Part shown: piece after piece, positions 35,556 to 48,729 of the stretch
How the letters are laid out: each line of letters starts with the position of its first letter
How positions within the stretch are numbered: position 1 is the stretch's first letter
NCBI GenBank assembly: GCA_963082975.1
Contig: OY720344.1
Coordinates: 62,896,546-62,960,545, forward strand
DNA: 64,000 nucleotides
Origin: Labia minor
Taxonomy: Eukaryota; Arthropoda; Insecta; Dermaptera; Spongiphoridae
Direction of reading: 5' to 3'
Translations under genes and position numbers: made by a program
The notes under the pieces: model-generated
Database searches by the model: none
The model's input: only the letters and a program-made list of their open reading frames with translations
What the model was told of the DNA's origin: nothing

Positions 35556-38091
35556 TAAATCAAATTTTATTTAAAAAATAATTATTTTAACAAATTTTAA
35601 TTAGTGAATTTGTTAATAAAGTTTTGTTTGTATTAAGATAACTCTCAAGAGACTTCGTAAAATTAAAAATAATTGTAAACAATATAATTTTAAAAAAATA
35701 AAATATAATAAAAAAAAATTATTTTTCTGACAATTGTGTTAATAACTACACATCCAATTAGCAATTGTGATTTAAATGGATTATTATGTAAATATTTTTG
35801 GAGCATATTTTTAAAAAGAAGAAATTTGTAATATTGATTTCTATCATTTATATAAATGGTTACTTAGAGGAACGAATCAATAAAAAAAATATTTTTCCAT
35901 TCTTCTTTTAACTGACAATAATAATATAATAATAATAAAATTTTCTGACTTTCTAATCCATGATACATTTTCTAATCAGCCAATATCATAATTAAAAATA
36001 AAATTTTAATTTATTATATACTTACAACATTTTCCACTTAATTTAAATTTAATACAAAATTTAACTTTGAAAAATTTATTCTAAATTTGGTACTTGTGTA
36101 CTAAATTTGCTCTTCAAAAAAGGCATTAAAAATTAGTAAATTATTGGTCTATAAAAAGTTTAAAAATTATTATTAGTACTATTTTTTATTTACTTTAAAC
36201 GATTTTTAAACGATCTCCAATTATTATTATATTGTTACAGATTTGCTCACAAATAATTTTTGCTTTTTCAAAAAAAAAAAAATATATTTTTTTTATTTAA
36301 TTTTATCTTTCACAAAAGAAAAAAAAATTAATTTTTAACTGGTATCGATATTCATTAACATTCATTAATTAGTTGATACAGGATGCTACTGTATGTATAT
36401 GTTAACTAATTATATATAAATATAATATGAGAGAAGAGAAAAAAACTCTCGCATCATCTATTATGCTGTCAACGATGATTAATTTTCGATATATTTACTT
36501 AATGCCTTTAATATAAGATTAAAGGGATCCCACTAATTATTCTTCACATCATCGATCATAAAACATGCTAAGTTGAAAAATCTGTTTTTGATACTGAGGT
36601 CAAACTGGTCAGGAGAGCTTAGAAACGGTCTTTCTCTCCCCTTATCTTACACAAAAACCTCCATATATACTACTATTTACAACATTTCATACGAAAACAA
36701 ACTAGTATACAAAATAGGAACCTTTAAAATTTCATAATATTTCATTATCAATAAACAAATATATAAGAAACAAAATTAAAAACAAAATTTTTTTATTGGA
36801 TAAATTTGCGACTTTATATAAATCAAAATTTTTTTTTAATTTTTATCAAATTAGATCTCTTTTATTTTGGCTTCTGGATTTACACCCATTTAGCCGACCT
36901 TTTAATTTCTGAGAGATTTTCCAGAGAAGCCTTTTTGAGTAAGGAGAATCCATTATTTTTGGTGGTTATGGGGGAGGAGGTGAGGTTGGAAGATTAGTTA
37001 ATGGTCTTGTTCTTAATATAACTAAGTTCAGACAATATTCACTTTTTAAATTTCATTTTATTAAATTATTAGAAAAATTAAAAAAATAATTTATTACAAT
37101 AAGATAAATAAATAACACATTAAAAAATAAATAAATAAATAAAATTAAATTCAGATATAAAATCAAAACAGGTGGTTGTTTAATCAGATAAATTCAAAGC
37201 TAGTTCGATAAATATTAATTTAATATAATATTTATTATATTTCTTAAAATTGTTTCAATTTAAAATTTAGATAATAATTAATATTCGGTTCTATCTAAAT
37301 TATTTCTTACATATATTTTGAAGAATAAACAATATTTCAAATACATATTATATAATAATATTTATATTATGAGCCCCCATAAAAGTAATTAAATATATTG
37401 GTACATTTATTTAATATCTATTAAAGTACATTGAATAATTAATAATAGTTAAATGAAAAATATCTTAATATTGAAAGATATATATCTTAATATTTATTTT
37501 AGTAACAAACAACAAAGTTGTTGTTTCTTAAACACAGCATATCCAATTTTAATCTTCAATTCCATGGATATTCCTTTCCATTCAATGTGTTTCTGTACTA
37601 ATTAATGGACCTCTTTTAAATTAATTTAAATTAATATATTTTAATAATTTTGTCTAAGTAATTAATAGAAACATTACTAATACTTCCGAAATAAATATGA
37701 TTTTTTATATATAAACATTACTAATAAATATTCTATAATTTATTCTAAAAAAGAGAAGTTTTCATTTTTTTTACAATCTTTATGAAATATTGAAAAGAAT
37801 AATAAATATTATTTTTTGGCAAATTCGTGTACTTTTGTTCGCATTTCTCTGCTATTATTTTTTCTGTTTCATATTAAATAAATAAAACGGACGAATGGCA
37901 AAAGTGGTTTTGTTTCAACTCACGTCATTTAATGGTACAACGAACACATTTTAAAAGTATCTCTTTTTTGAGAGTGTGTGTGTGTATGTGTGTGTGTTTG
38001 TGAAAATTTTACTAAATCAACTATGAAAATTAGCTGTTTCGCTCAATTGATTGCTTAAATTTACAATTTGGCACATTTTTGAGTGACAAGC
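35556..38091. other. AT-rich non-coding DNA
   Basis: The sequence is uniformly A/T-rich. A GT tract lies at 37973-38000. The frame at 36806-36997 is not convincing. Confidence 0.5.
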
Positions 38092-38239
38092 TTATCTTGT
38101 ATTGTAGAGTGGAGGGGAGTGGATTGGTCCACTGTATGGGAATACTAAAATGTCGTCCGGTCTTTTCTGCCTAGATAGATAGATCACGACTAGTCGAGAG
38201 CAAGATTCACCGAGAGAGCGCTTTGTCCGTGAGTCAGCG
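38092..38239 (-). CDS. Candidate 3'-terminal exon, product unknown
   Basis: On the minus strand a 17-base T tract and GGTTTTAG (AG at 38241-38240) form the best acceptor-like site in the window. The frame that follows is open for 48 codons to TAA at 38094-38092. It reads ADSRTKRSLGESCSRL, VVIYLSRQKRPDDILV, then FPYSGPIHSPPLYNTR. The interval is GC-richer than its surroundings. No protein family is recognised, and the exon could equally be untranslated or imaginary. Confidence 0.3.
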
Positions 38240-41200
38240 CTAAAACCAAAAAAAAAAAAAAAAAATGAAAATCCCGCACCTTCCTTCCTCCTCCCCAAAC
38301 GATCTTTTCTTATGACTGTTTATTGTTCACTTGAATACATCATTATTTTCCTCCGGTTGGAATTTTAATTAAGATTTTTTTTTCACTCCTCACACACACA
38401 CACACCAGTTATACACATTCACTCCTCCCTTCTCCTTCTTCTTCTTCACCTCCTTATTCTTACCTCCCCCCTTTCATCCCACCCCATCATCCTCCTCCCT
38501 CCCATCTCTACTCTTCTATACACAAATTTTCACAATTTATTTTTTGATTATTATTATTATTATTATTATTATGTTGATGATCGTTCAAAGGACAACGCGT
38601 GACGGTCGCGTTTGAATAAAACCCTCTCTCCACTTCTCTCATTTCATTTTTGATTTTTTTTTTATAATATCATGAAGAGTGAATGAGAGAGTGTTAATTA
38701 ATTAAAAAGAAAAAGAAAGAAAAGTTGTAGTCAAATCGAGCTGAATAAAAATTTATCAAGGTTAATCGATGGTAGCAAGGTTAAATTTTTTGTTTTATTT
38801 TCTTTTCTAAAACTATCAAATAAAATCAACACAAAAGGGGGGGTGGAGGAGGGAAGAGTAAAGGTGAAGATTAAAGGTGATGATTAAAGAAGAAAAAAAA
38901 TTACCTTTGAAAAAATAAATATTAAAATATTCAACGACTTGATTTTGTTTTATAAATCAATTATTAAAGTTTATGAAAATCGATCTTATCTCCAAGTTAT
39001 TTCTTTTTTAAAAAAAAATAATCCTCATCCCCCTTCTCCGCCCTTTATTTTTGACCAAATTTCAAAAATTACTCTCAACTAATTTTTCAAACGTTACTAA
39101 AATGAAAACTACTTATTATTAATATTATTTAATTTTAAAGAATTATTTTGTTCTAATATAACGAAGTCGAATGTATGATAAAATCAGATCAGCGGATTAA
39201 GAAGAATTTCTTTTATTTATTTATTTACCTATTTATAAAATATATAAATTAAGCAAAATACTTAAATAAAGGCGTAGAGATGTTTAAATCTGATAAAAAT
39301 ATAAAATGAAAATAAATCAACCAAACTAAAAATAAAAAAAAACAAGAGAAATTCTTTTACATTCTCTCACACTCTCTCTCCCTCTCAATCACACCTTTAT
39401 TTCTCACCTGTTATATATATATCTTTTTCTTTTAATGAAGATATATGTATAAATAAAGGTAAGATCAATAAATTCACATACAACTTTTATATTAAAAATA
39501 AAAACAAAAATAAAATAAATACATAGTTAAACTTTAATATATTAAAAAACTTTATTTATTATAAGAGTTTTATTGATTTACCTGGTATATTATTCTAGAT
39601 TTGATTTTAATTAAGTATTTAATATTCATTTCAATCCCAATTGCTTAATGATCTAATTATATATATCTATGTCTCTTTTCTCTACCTTGTAAATCTATTT
39701 TAACACCTACAATTTTATAATTGTATCTATAAAATTTGAACATACATAGAGGTCATTTTTTTAATTCTTTCTTGTATAATTTCTTTCATTTCTTTTTCAA
39801 TCCATAAACATTTCAAAAAAATTTATTTTCAAAAACTCTTCTCTTGACGTTATATCACACACCAAATAATAATATTAATACATATAATATTTATAATGAA
39901 AAATCGATCTGTATTGGTTTCAGCCTCAGAAAAAATCAACTTTAATAGTATTGTCTTAATTTAAAATAGTAAATTTAAATGATGTCACTATGTCATCCAT
40001 ATTGAAATTTGCCTCCCGCCTTTTTTTTAAATTGATATTGTATTAATATTTTTTTATATTTAAAATATTTTAAAATTTTTTATTTAATTTCGAAATAAAA
40101 TTAAAAATATTTATTGCAATAATATTTTATAATGAAATTACGAAATATATTTATCATTCCCCCACCCAAAAAAAATATTCATGAAGTTAGCAACATATAA
40201 TACATATGAACAATTAAAAAGGAAGGAATTTGAAATAAATTGTTGAATAAATTTGATCTAATAATATTAAATAAATTGTATTATATGTATTAAATAAAAT
40301 GTTTTTTAGATTAAATTATAAATAATATAAATGATATTTGATTATTATAAATCAAAAGAAACAATATAACCTCCTTTCGTAATTAAAATATAGGCAAGTA
40401 AGGATGTCAATATTATTTCAGATTTTATTTTATTATCAGTAGTAATCCTTGGTCAAAACTGAAGCCATCTAATTATAACAACATATATATATATATATAT
40501 ATAATATAGGATCAAATATTTTATCAAGTAAATTTGAATATATTTTTCATCTTGATATTAAAATCAAGTTATTTTAATTAATTTGTTCCATTTGTGGAAA
40601 CAAATTTTTGATGGGTCATTTTTAGAAAACCCATTTATCAATTCTAATAAATAATTAAAAAATTGTAAAATTTTTAAAGTTTTATAATAATAAATTGTAT
40701 AAATTTGTTAAAGGGTCGAGCGATAGCTTGGTGTTCCAGGTGTTTCTATTTAATAATAAATGAAATTAAAAGTTCTTACTCCACTAAAATTACTGAATAT
40801 TCATTTTATTGTATTTTCTATGTATATTATATTATTTTAAAAAAATCAAAATAAAAAAAATATTATCTCATTTGTTTATGATTGTACTTAAATAGGTAAT
40901 AAAAACGATTTGGATTGAAATCATTAGTCAATTGGTAATCGTTGCCATTCACACTTGTTTTTCTTCTCTCCATTTCCCCTTCCCCCTATCTGATTCATTT
41001 TTTTGGGTGATATTTTCCCCAATCAGAAACTTTTCATTTTTTGTATTATCCTCACTCCATTTTCAATCATTCTTGTTGAACAACCTTGAAATGAAAACCA
41101 CAATTTTAAATCTTTGTTTTTATACAATTACTAAGTATAACATTTTTTTTTTAATTTACATTTATTCTCAATTTATACTTCTATTCTAATTATATCTCAT

Positions 41201-41403
41201 TAATTTTTATTTTTATTTATTTTATTTATTTTTTTATAAATATTCAATTTACTATTATACCTCCATTAACATATTTTACTAAAATTGAACTGTAATAAAA
41301 AATATTTAATTAATAAGTAAATATACTAACCAACATTAATAAATAAATCAACAAAACAAATTATTTATTCTAAAAAGTAATAACTCTTCCAAAAAAACAA
41401 AAA
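38240..41403. other. AT-rich non-coding DNA with simple repeats
   Basis: The stretch contains C/T-rich DNA at 38400-38520, (ATT)n at 38550-38572 and (TA)n at 40483-40503. A decayed fragment resembling repeat family E lies near 39900-40010. The C/T-rich open frame at 40932-41189 is not supported. Confidence 0.5.
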
Positions 41404-41497
41404 ACAAAAGTAAAATTTTTTCCCGGTTTGGACATTAAACATTCGATTTTTCAAAATGGCTCTATTGAGTATCACCAAGTGTGGCCACCCCTGATAT
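41404..41497. repeat. Fragment related to the 55853-56076 element
   Basis: The phrase 'gtaaaattttttcccggttt' also occurs at 55985-56003, and the right end 'gtggccacccctg' resembles a hAT terminus. The left end is missing. Confidence 0.5.
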
Positions 41498-42194
41498 ATA
41501 ATATATATTTTAATTTATTTAATATTTTTGTAAATATTAACTAATAGATATCTAAATTTATCTCCTAAAAGAAGGAATATAAATTTCTCGTATAATCCTT
41601 TCAGATAAAAAAAGAAAACTAAAATCAAATATTTAGAGGTTATTGGACTCACCCCATAGTAGGTGAATTTTCAAAAACATAAATCATTAAAGCCTTTTAT
41701 ATAATTATTGTTCGTATATAAAAATAGTATATATATATATATATATATATTATATATGAACATTGATATGTTAAAATAATTTATTACCTTTTAAATAATT
41801 AAAATGAAAAAATGAATTATGAAGCAATGTCCATTTTTCTATCTCTCTTTCTCTCTCTCTCTTTTTCTTTTCTTTTTTTCTTTATTTGAGGATTAAAATC
41901 TCAAAGATGATTGGCTTTCAATTCAAATTAAACAGCATTTATTAAACATTCTTCGTTGATGATTCTGATGATGATGAATTTCTTATAATTCTCTATGATT
42001 GGTTGAATTTGCTTCTGCTTCTTTTTTTCAATATCTCCTCGTTTCTTGTCGTTCCCCCCTCCCCCCTCTCCTCTCCCGCACGGACAACCAAGCCACCGCA
42101 CTATTTATTTTTTTTTCCTATTTCTATTTAGTTAGATACGTTTTATGAATTGTCGTGACCTCTCAACTGCAATCAACGATTCTAATTGAGTTGA
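41498..42194. other. AT-rich non-coding DNA
   Basis: A (TA)n tract lies at 41728-41756 and C/T-rich tracts at 41840-41880 and 42050-42080. No gene is recognised. Confidence 0.5.
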
Positions 42195-42437
42195 TCAGGA
42201 TGAGGCTTTGTACTCCTTTTCGTTTGTAATCTCTGAACCAAGATGAAGAGGGGAGGTGTCTGTGTGTAAGTGTGGGTGAGGGAGGATGGGAAGGAGAGTA
42301 GGTCTACAGTGTAGATGATTTTGAAACGACCGGATTAAACGGGGCGGTGCCCTTCCGAATTGGACTAATTGCATCAGACAACTCAGACAGCTATCCTCTC
42401 TGTCATTGTCTGAACAGCTTTCGGGCTCAACGCGCAT
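42195..42437 (-). CDS. Candidate ORF in GC-richer island, unknown
   Basis: An 80-residue minus-strand frame from an ATG reads MRVEPESCSDNDREDSCLSC at its start and TNEKEYKASS at its end. Its first half is varied and protein-like; the second half is proline/histidine-rich over a C/T-rich tract. The opposite strand is open too (a frame with NDRIKRGGALPNWTNCIRQL). I cannot choose a strand. It could be an exon, a promoter or chance. Confidence 0.2.
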   Translation of the reverse strand: MRVEPESCSDNDREDSCLSCLMQLVQFGRAPPRLIRSFQNHLHCRPTLLPILPHPHLHTDTSPLHLGSEITNEKEYKASS

Positions 42438-42486
42438 AGAACCATTCCACTCAGTCAGTCAAGAATTCGGATTAACTAACAGGATT
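42438..42486. other. Non-coding spacer
   Basis: This is short sequence between the island and a direct repeat, with nothing recognised. Confidence 0.3.
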
Positions 42487-42788
42487 ACTTGATTATAATA
42501 CTAATACTACCACTACTAATACAATTACTAATAATAATAACAATAACTATAATAATAATAAAACGAATATGATTAAAATCATCCATCTATTGATTAATAA
42601 TCACATTAATCAAAAATATTTTTCTATTTTTTTTTCTTTTTATTAAAATAAGATTAATATGAATGAATAAGTGAATAAAAGAAAAAAAGAAAAAATAATG
42701 ATTTCATAAATAATTAAATAAACAATGTCAAAATACTTGATTATAATACTAATACTACCCACTACTAATACAATTACTAATAATAATC
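42487..42788 (+). repeat. Pair of ~53-bp direct repeats
   Basis: The block 'acttgattataatactaata' and the following 33 bases occur at 42487-42539 and again at 42735-42788, differing by one inserted C and edge bases. The 195 bp between the copies is AT-rich. This could be a local duplication by slippage or template switching. Confidence 0.75.
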
Positions 42789-43711
42789 ATATATATTATA
42801 TAAATTTATTTTATATTTTATATATATTTTATTTATTTATATACTTATACTTGTATATTATTTTTATGGTGAAAACAAATTCAAAAATTTTGTTTTGATT
42901 TCACATTTATTGATTTATTTTTGATAAATGCAACTCTAGCTTCACCCAATCCTCTTGTACATTGTAAAAATAAAGTAATTTTTTTATCAATGTTTATTAA
43001 TTACTACTAGAATTTAATATATTTAAATCATACAAATAGAATCAATTGGAAATTCATAAATAATTAAATAATAAAGAAATTAAGATTAATAATTATGAAA
43101 TATCTCGTTTTGTAAATTAAAAGGTATTATATATAATTAATTAATATTAATAAAATAAAATTTAAATTTAAATTTACATATACATTTAATTTAAATTCAC
43201 TAATTAAAAATGTTGAAATACAAATTTAAATTAACTTAACTTTTATAAATATTATTTAGATTGAGAAAGAGATAATGATTATTGCATAGTTGACCGAGTC
43301 CTTATATGGAATGCAAGGGTGTTGAAGGAAGAATGTGATTAAGGTGTGAATAACGATATAAACAAACATTAATAATAATATTAAGAAATAATTAAATTTA
43401 TATTATTTCTTCATAAATGATTTCAAAATTTATTTATAAAATAAACGACTATTGATTTATAATATTCTATCATACAATATTTTGTTTTATCTGTTGTAAA
43501 ATCCACAAACGATGGAGACACTTGTTGAACAATGGGTGAACACTATTTATTTTCAAATAAAAATAGAAATATATTTTTTTATAAAAGGGTTAGAGCTCGT
43601 TTATCTAAATTATATACCAAATTGAAAAAACAATAAAATAAATAGATTAATTAATTAAATGATTGTAAATTTATTAATCTTATTTTTAACTTTAATTTAT
43701 AATTAATATCT
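42789..43711. other. AT-rich non-coding DNA
   Basis: No gene is recognised. Confidence 0.5.
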
Positions 43712-44330
43712 ATCTATCTATCTATTTCTGTGACTCTACGCAAGTCGAAATTTCTTGACCGCAGCAACCACACTTCTCCAAGTATCCCTATTTTGAACCA
43801 CCACCCTCCAACTCCTACTTTCTTCCATCTCTTTCACGTCCCTTCCTACATTGTTCACTCACGGCGTTCTTGGCCTTCCAAGCGGACGTTTCTCAATCGG
43901 TTTCCCCACCAATATATTTTTGGCCATTCATTCCGCTCCCATTTTATAACCATAACTATGTCTGGAAATGCATACAGGTCATGCAATTCCTTGTTATGTA
44001 GTCTCCGACATTCGCCGGTGACTTCATCTATTTTTTTTTTGACCCATAAATACTGCGAAAGATAAAAAAGCTAAAACCTTGAAGAAGGTCCTGATACAGA
44101 ACCAAAACGTCAACCCATTTGTATGGAAAAAGCCATCTGTTTTCCGCCTGGTTGATTGCTCACTTCTAAACCATATTCGACTAGCAAAAAGTTCGTCAAA
44201 TGAATTTACTTTTTACAAAAATGTGATTTATAAAATATTCTTTTTATTATTATAAATCATCAAGACTATAAACAAAAGTCTGTAGAGCCAACTTCTCGAA
44301 TATTATTATCCTTCGTGATTACAGAACCTT
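43712..44330 (-). pseudogene. LINE family L1 copy, 3' region, interrupted
   Basis: The interval 43712-44062 aligns with 6210-6560 of the first L1 copy, and 44300-44330 aligns with 6768-6800. The tail is GATA-type (ATCTATC repeats at 43708-43725 on the plus strand). The part of L1 that should lie between (about 200 bp) is replaced by unrelated sequence at 44065-44290, which includes a hammerhead-like motif. The frames are broken. Confidence 0.75.
44078..44108 (+). ncRNA. Degenerate hammerhead-like motif
   Basis: The order is TTGAAGA, then a 5-bp stem GGTCC/GAACC with one mismatch around loop TGATACA, then AAAAC. Compared with the motif at 58875-58906 it has lost the first core C and the G of GAAA. 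It is therefore unlikely to cleave. Confidence 0.3.
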
Positions 44331-45611
44331 TATAATTAATATTATAATATTATATAATTAAAAATATATTTATATTATATTATATTATAATTTCACAAAT
44401 AAATAAATATTTACAGATCAATTAAAAGAACAAAAGCGCCTTCCCAATCTTTTGGAAAAATACATAGTTTATTATTATAAACTATTTTTGTGAAATATAA
44501 AAATATTTGTTTAAAGAGATATTATTTTTATCTACTAGAAATTAAAAAAGAGTAAAATCAATTAATAAAATTCAGATAATATTATAATTTTTTTATCATG
44601 ACATTCTAGCTCAAGAAAAGATAAGTGAAAATACAGATTCAATTTTATTTGTATAAATTCCCATTTAAAATGTTTTTTCATTTGAATCGACACCAAAAAT
44701 ATTGATCGTATGCAATGAAAAAATGAATGATAAAACAATTCTCATTCAAAATAAAAAAATTATATTTAGTCAATCTAATATTTATATTTATTATATTTTA
44801 TTTATTAAGTATTAATCAAATTTTTAAAAGTTAAGCAATACAGACAAAATCATAATTTATATATATATAATAAATATTTTTAGATAATAGGTTAGTAAAA
44901 ATGTTAATGTAACCACTCTTTTTTTTGATCGACTTTCAAATCTAATTTATTTTTAAAAGATGTCCGATGTCGGTGCACGTGCTTCGTGATGGTACTCTTT
45001 TGTTTCCAAGGTCTATTAGAATCTCTCCCTCCCCTGACTCAACAAAGAATTAATTTCGTTGTTCCACACTCTGGTATGTTGTTTTTTTTTTTGTTTTTTT
45101 TTTTTTTATTCTCTCTTTCACAAACGCGACTAAAGTCTTTTTGAACAAGAGAATGCATACATACACTCCTTTCTTATTTCATTTTATTAAAAAAATTTAT
45201 TTATTTATTTTTTTTTTAACTCAAAAAAAAAAATAATAATAAAAAAAATAAGTTCGATAATATTCTTTTGGAGATCATTTTTGGTGATCGGCAAATTCAA
45301 TTCCCACGGGTATCGTGATATATATACCTTTATATATGGATTGGTAGATCGATCTATATTGGGCACACGCCGTCTTGTTTGTAGATTAACTACAAGTTGT
45401 TTTTATACGGCAGAATGACGTCGCGGGTGGCGGCTTAAGATCAAAAGACACAGACACACTTGGTGCTCCTGTGGGCAGAGATGCTTGCGGTGTAACGAAA
45501 GAGAAGATGTAACGAAAGAGAAAGGGAAACGGAATACTTTTAGGGTAGGGGGAGCATTAGGGAAGTGAGAAAGAGATAGGGAATAGAGAGTGCAGGAGGC
45601 AGCAGGCATGT
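44331..45611. other. AT-rich non-coding DNA
   Basis: Long T and A runs lie at 45080-45110 and 45205-45250. From 45330 the sequence becomes GC-richer towards the island at 45400-45720, with overlapping open frames on both strands. Confidence 0.45.
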
Positions 45612-45824
45612 ATGTTGATGATTGAATCCGGCAGACAGAGCGGCGCGGCATTCAACGTTCCCGGCAGACATCCTGGCGCGTACACACAACACATATCCCC
45701 ATCATCCTCATCATCTTCATCATCATCATCATCACAACTAACGAAACAAACAAACATACAACATCAACAAACATTATCATTTGAAAATGGATGCATGCTT
45801 AATTATTATCATGATTTAGGATAA
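45612..45824 (+). CDS. Candidate 3'-terminal exon, product unknown
   Basis: A plus-strand frame is open for about 88 codons. From ATG 45612 it reads MLMIESGRQSGAAFNVPGRH, then PGAYTQHISP, a run of 11 serines from a TCA microsatellite, QLTKQTNIQHQQ, and TLSFENGCMLNYYHDLG before TAA. The non-repetitive ends look protein-like, and GCAGCAG before it could be an acceptor. Minus-strand frames are also open but are richer in low-complexity residues. It could be the C-terminus of a regulatory protein. No family is recognised. Confidence 0.25.
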   Translation: MLMIESGRQSGAAFNVPGRHPGAYTQHISPSSSSSSSSSSSQLTKQTNIQHQQTLSFENGCMLNYYHDLG

Positions 45825-47176
45825 AATTGATATGAAAGATACATTAATACTACTACAACTAGGTAAAAAAAATTGAAAAATGAATATTTTCATTATAATT
45901 AAGTAAATTAGTGGGTCTAATAGTAAATATTTTTATATTTTAATTTCTATTACAATTCCAATTTAAATCCAATTTATATCCAAATTATTTTTTTTTATTT
46001 AATATATAATTATTTATTATATATATATATATATACATAAGCACTTGAATTTTTATTTATATACCATAAAATTTATAAGAAATAATAATAAATATTTTAT
46101 TTTAATGTAATTAAAGAAACCAACTGTAAAACCATTTAAGGAAAGCCAATAATGCAGAGTTGTAGAGGGATGATATATATAGATATATAGAAATACATAT
46201 AGATATTTTTATATTAATTATAAAATATAAATTTACCCATAGATTGTAAGCCATTTTTAGAAAAAACAACGAAATAAAATCAAAACAAATAATAATAACT
46301 AATAATTTAAAAATACTTAATTTTCCCATTCTTTTTTGTATTTATTTTTTTTTAAATTATTTCATTATAATATATCTACCTAATAATAATAACAAGAAAA
46401 TAATAACATTAAAAAATCTTATTATAATCTTTATTTCTAATTTTTCAAAAAAAAAACAACCAAAACAAAAAAAAATGACTAGTCATTAGAACCAAGATTT
46501 ATTTATTATAGTATTTCACAAATTACACTAAAAATAAAAAAAATGAGAGACAAAAAATCTCTCTGTATATAGAATATTCTTTAATTTTCTAAACAAATTA
46601 TTAATACGGAAGAAATAAGTAAGATAAATTATTATGGGGAGTAGAGTGGGTTGCGTTATTTGTCCACAACAGAATGACTAAAATGAAAAGAACCAAGGAG
46701 TAGAGAGTAACACCCACCCTCCAAAAAAAAAACGGAACAACATTTAGATTAAACGCTTTTTATTATGAAGTTCATTAGCCAGAAAAATCTTCAAGACAAA
46801 AGAATACTGAAGGTTATTTCTCATGAAAATGGATGGAAAAGCAAAAGAAAAAAATTGCTTTAAAAAAAAAATAACCTAAAATAAAATACAAATTCGATTA
46901 AAAGTTAATTTTTTATTCTTATCCCTAAAAAATTTTCTAATTTTTAAATTAATGTTTGTCTATCATTATTATTTAAATAAATAAATTAATTAAAATATCT
47001 TATGTGAAAAAAAAAATTCTTTATTTTTAATTAAATTTTAAAACTATTCTATTAGTGATATTTAAATTAATTAAAATAAATTAAAATATAAATTACATAT
47101 TTATTTATTTATTTATTTATTTAATGTACTTAATAACACGTCCAAAAAAATAAATAATTAAAATGAAATACTAGGG
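45825..47176. other. AT-rich non-coding DNA
   Basis: A (TA)n tract lies at 46018-46035. No gene is recognised. Confidence 0.5.
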
Positions 47177-47655
47177 CAGGTCGAAAAGTCCGTGACTTTT
47201 TGAATTTCTCGTCTCTTAAATGAAATGGTAACACTGCTCCTACCAGCATTTCACTATTAAATGACTCCTTTCGAAATTTGAAACAGCTGGGTTTTTTAGT
47301 TTTTGTTTGACATTCATTAATAGCAGACTACCTCGTGATTTGAGAAAAAAGTGAATTTCTATGTCAAAAATCCATATATTGAGTACAAATTGCTCCCTAG
47401 TCCGCATATTCTCCGGATTTAATCCCGAGTAACTATTTCTTGTTTCTAAACTTGAATAAATGTCTCAATAGAAAGAGATTTGACTCTAACGATGAAATCA
47501 TCTCACAAACAAATAACTATTTTGATGTCCGCGACAAATCTTATTTTTTGGAAAGGATAAACAAATGAAACGTTGGAAGAAGTGTATAAAGCTTAAAGGA
47601 GATTACGTTGAGAAATAAAATAATTTTTTATCCAAAAACCTTATTGACCTCCCCT
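47177..47655 (+). mobile_element. Internally deleted mariner
   Basis: The left end is AGGTCGAAAAGTCCGTGACT. The right end, reversed, is AGGTCAATAAGGTTTTTGGA. Inside, the 5' UTR runs directly into the C-terminal part of a mariner transposase. Frames read SPHILRI (from a PYSPDL block), MKRWKKCIKLKGDYVEK and the stop, the typical mariner C-terminus. The N-terminal domain and the first two catalytic aspartates are gone, so the element is non-autonomous. TA flanks are not clear. Confidence 0.75.
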
Positions 47656-48424
47656 CATATTAATATTCAAAGATTATGATTATACAAATAGAAATATTTT
47701 AAAATTAATAAAGGAAAATATATAAAATTCTCTAATTTTCCCATATTTAAAATTTGATTTTATATCTTTGTTTATAATAGAATTGAATATTATTATTTCG
47801 ATTTTGTTTTTTGTTCTTTTGATCTATAAAATTTTTCTATTTATTTTTTTCAATCCAATTGAAATATCTTGACCATGGTCGTTCATCAATTTTTATTATT
47901 TGATAGTCCATCACTTTCTCTCTCTCTCTCATTGATTCGTGATGAGATGTAAGTTAGTGAGAAATTGTAAGGTGTACATCTCACGTGCCTTTGTACGTCC
48001 CGTGTTTTGTCCATTATTTCTATCCAATTAAGTCCATTAACCCGTTCAAAGGTCGTCTCCCTCTCTCTCTCTCTCTTTCGCTATGCAATTACTGTTAAAT
48101 GAAAAAGATTTTCAAAACAATATATATTCTCAAGTCACGTAGCAAAAAACAATATTCTAGTCTGAATCTTTGGATAAAAGATGATAAAATATCTTAACTA
48201 GCACTTTTTTCCTTAAAGAAACTGAATAGAGAGGGAGTGGAGAGGTAAAGTGAATAAAATAATAATTTCTTTAATAATATTATAATAAAAAAAAATAAAA
48301 GAATACCTAGTATAAATTTGTTTCTAGTTTCAGAGTTTAATATATAATTTTAAAAAACAAAAATTAAAATTAATATGATATTTTTAAGATAAAATTTTTG
48401 GGACGAAGAGAATAGGATCCATTG
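47656..48424. other. AT-rich non-coding DNA
   Basis: CT repeats lie at 47917-47930 and 48058-48078. Nothing else is recognised. Confidence 0.5.
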
Positions 48425-48432
48425 TCCTTGTG

Positions 48433-48721
48433 CAGGGGTCGGCAACTTTTTGAGACGGAAGAGCCAAAAGTTTCAATTTTCAAAATTTCCAAATTTTTTA
48501 AAGAGCCACTAACATGTTTGTTTCATTATTATGACATTTAATTAGGTTTAGATATATAAATTTGATTTTTGATTTAAAATAAATAAACTTTTCTATTTTA
48601 AGTGTTTTTATTTAGGTTGTATTATATATATTTTATTTATTTATTTATTTATTAAACTGGAGAGCATTTTGATATCGAAAGAGCCATATGCGGCTCGCAA
48701 GCCGAAGGCTGCCGACCCCTG
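48433..48721. mobile_element. Short non-autonomous hAT element
   Basis: The 289-bp element begins CAGGGGTCGGCAACTTTT and its reversed right end is CAGGGGTCGGCAGCCTTC. 'Gagccat.tgcggctc'-type sequence near the right end is characteristic of a widespread hAT group. The flanking octamers are TCCTTGTG (48425-48432) and TCCTAGTG (48722-48729), differing at one base. No protein is encoded. Confidence 0.8.
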
Positions 48722-48729
48722 TCCTAGTG

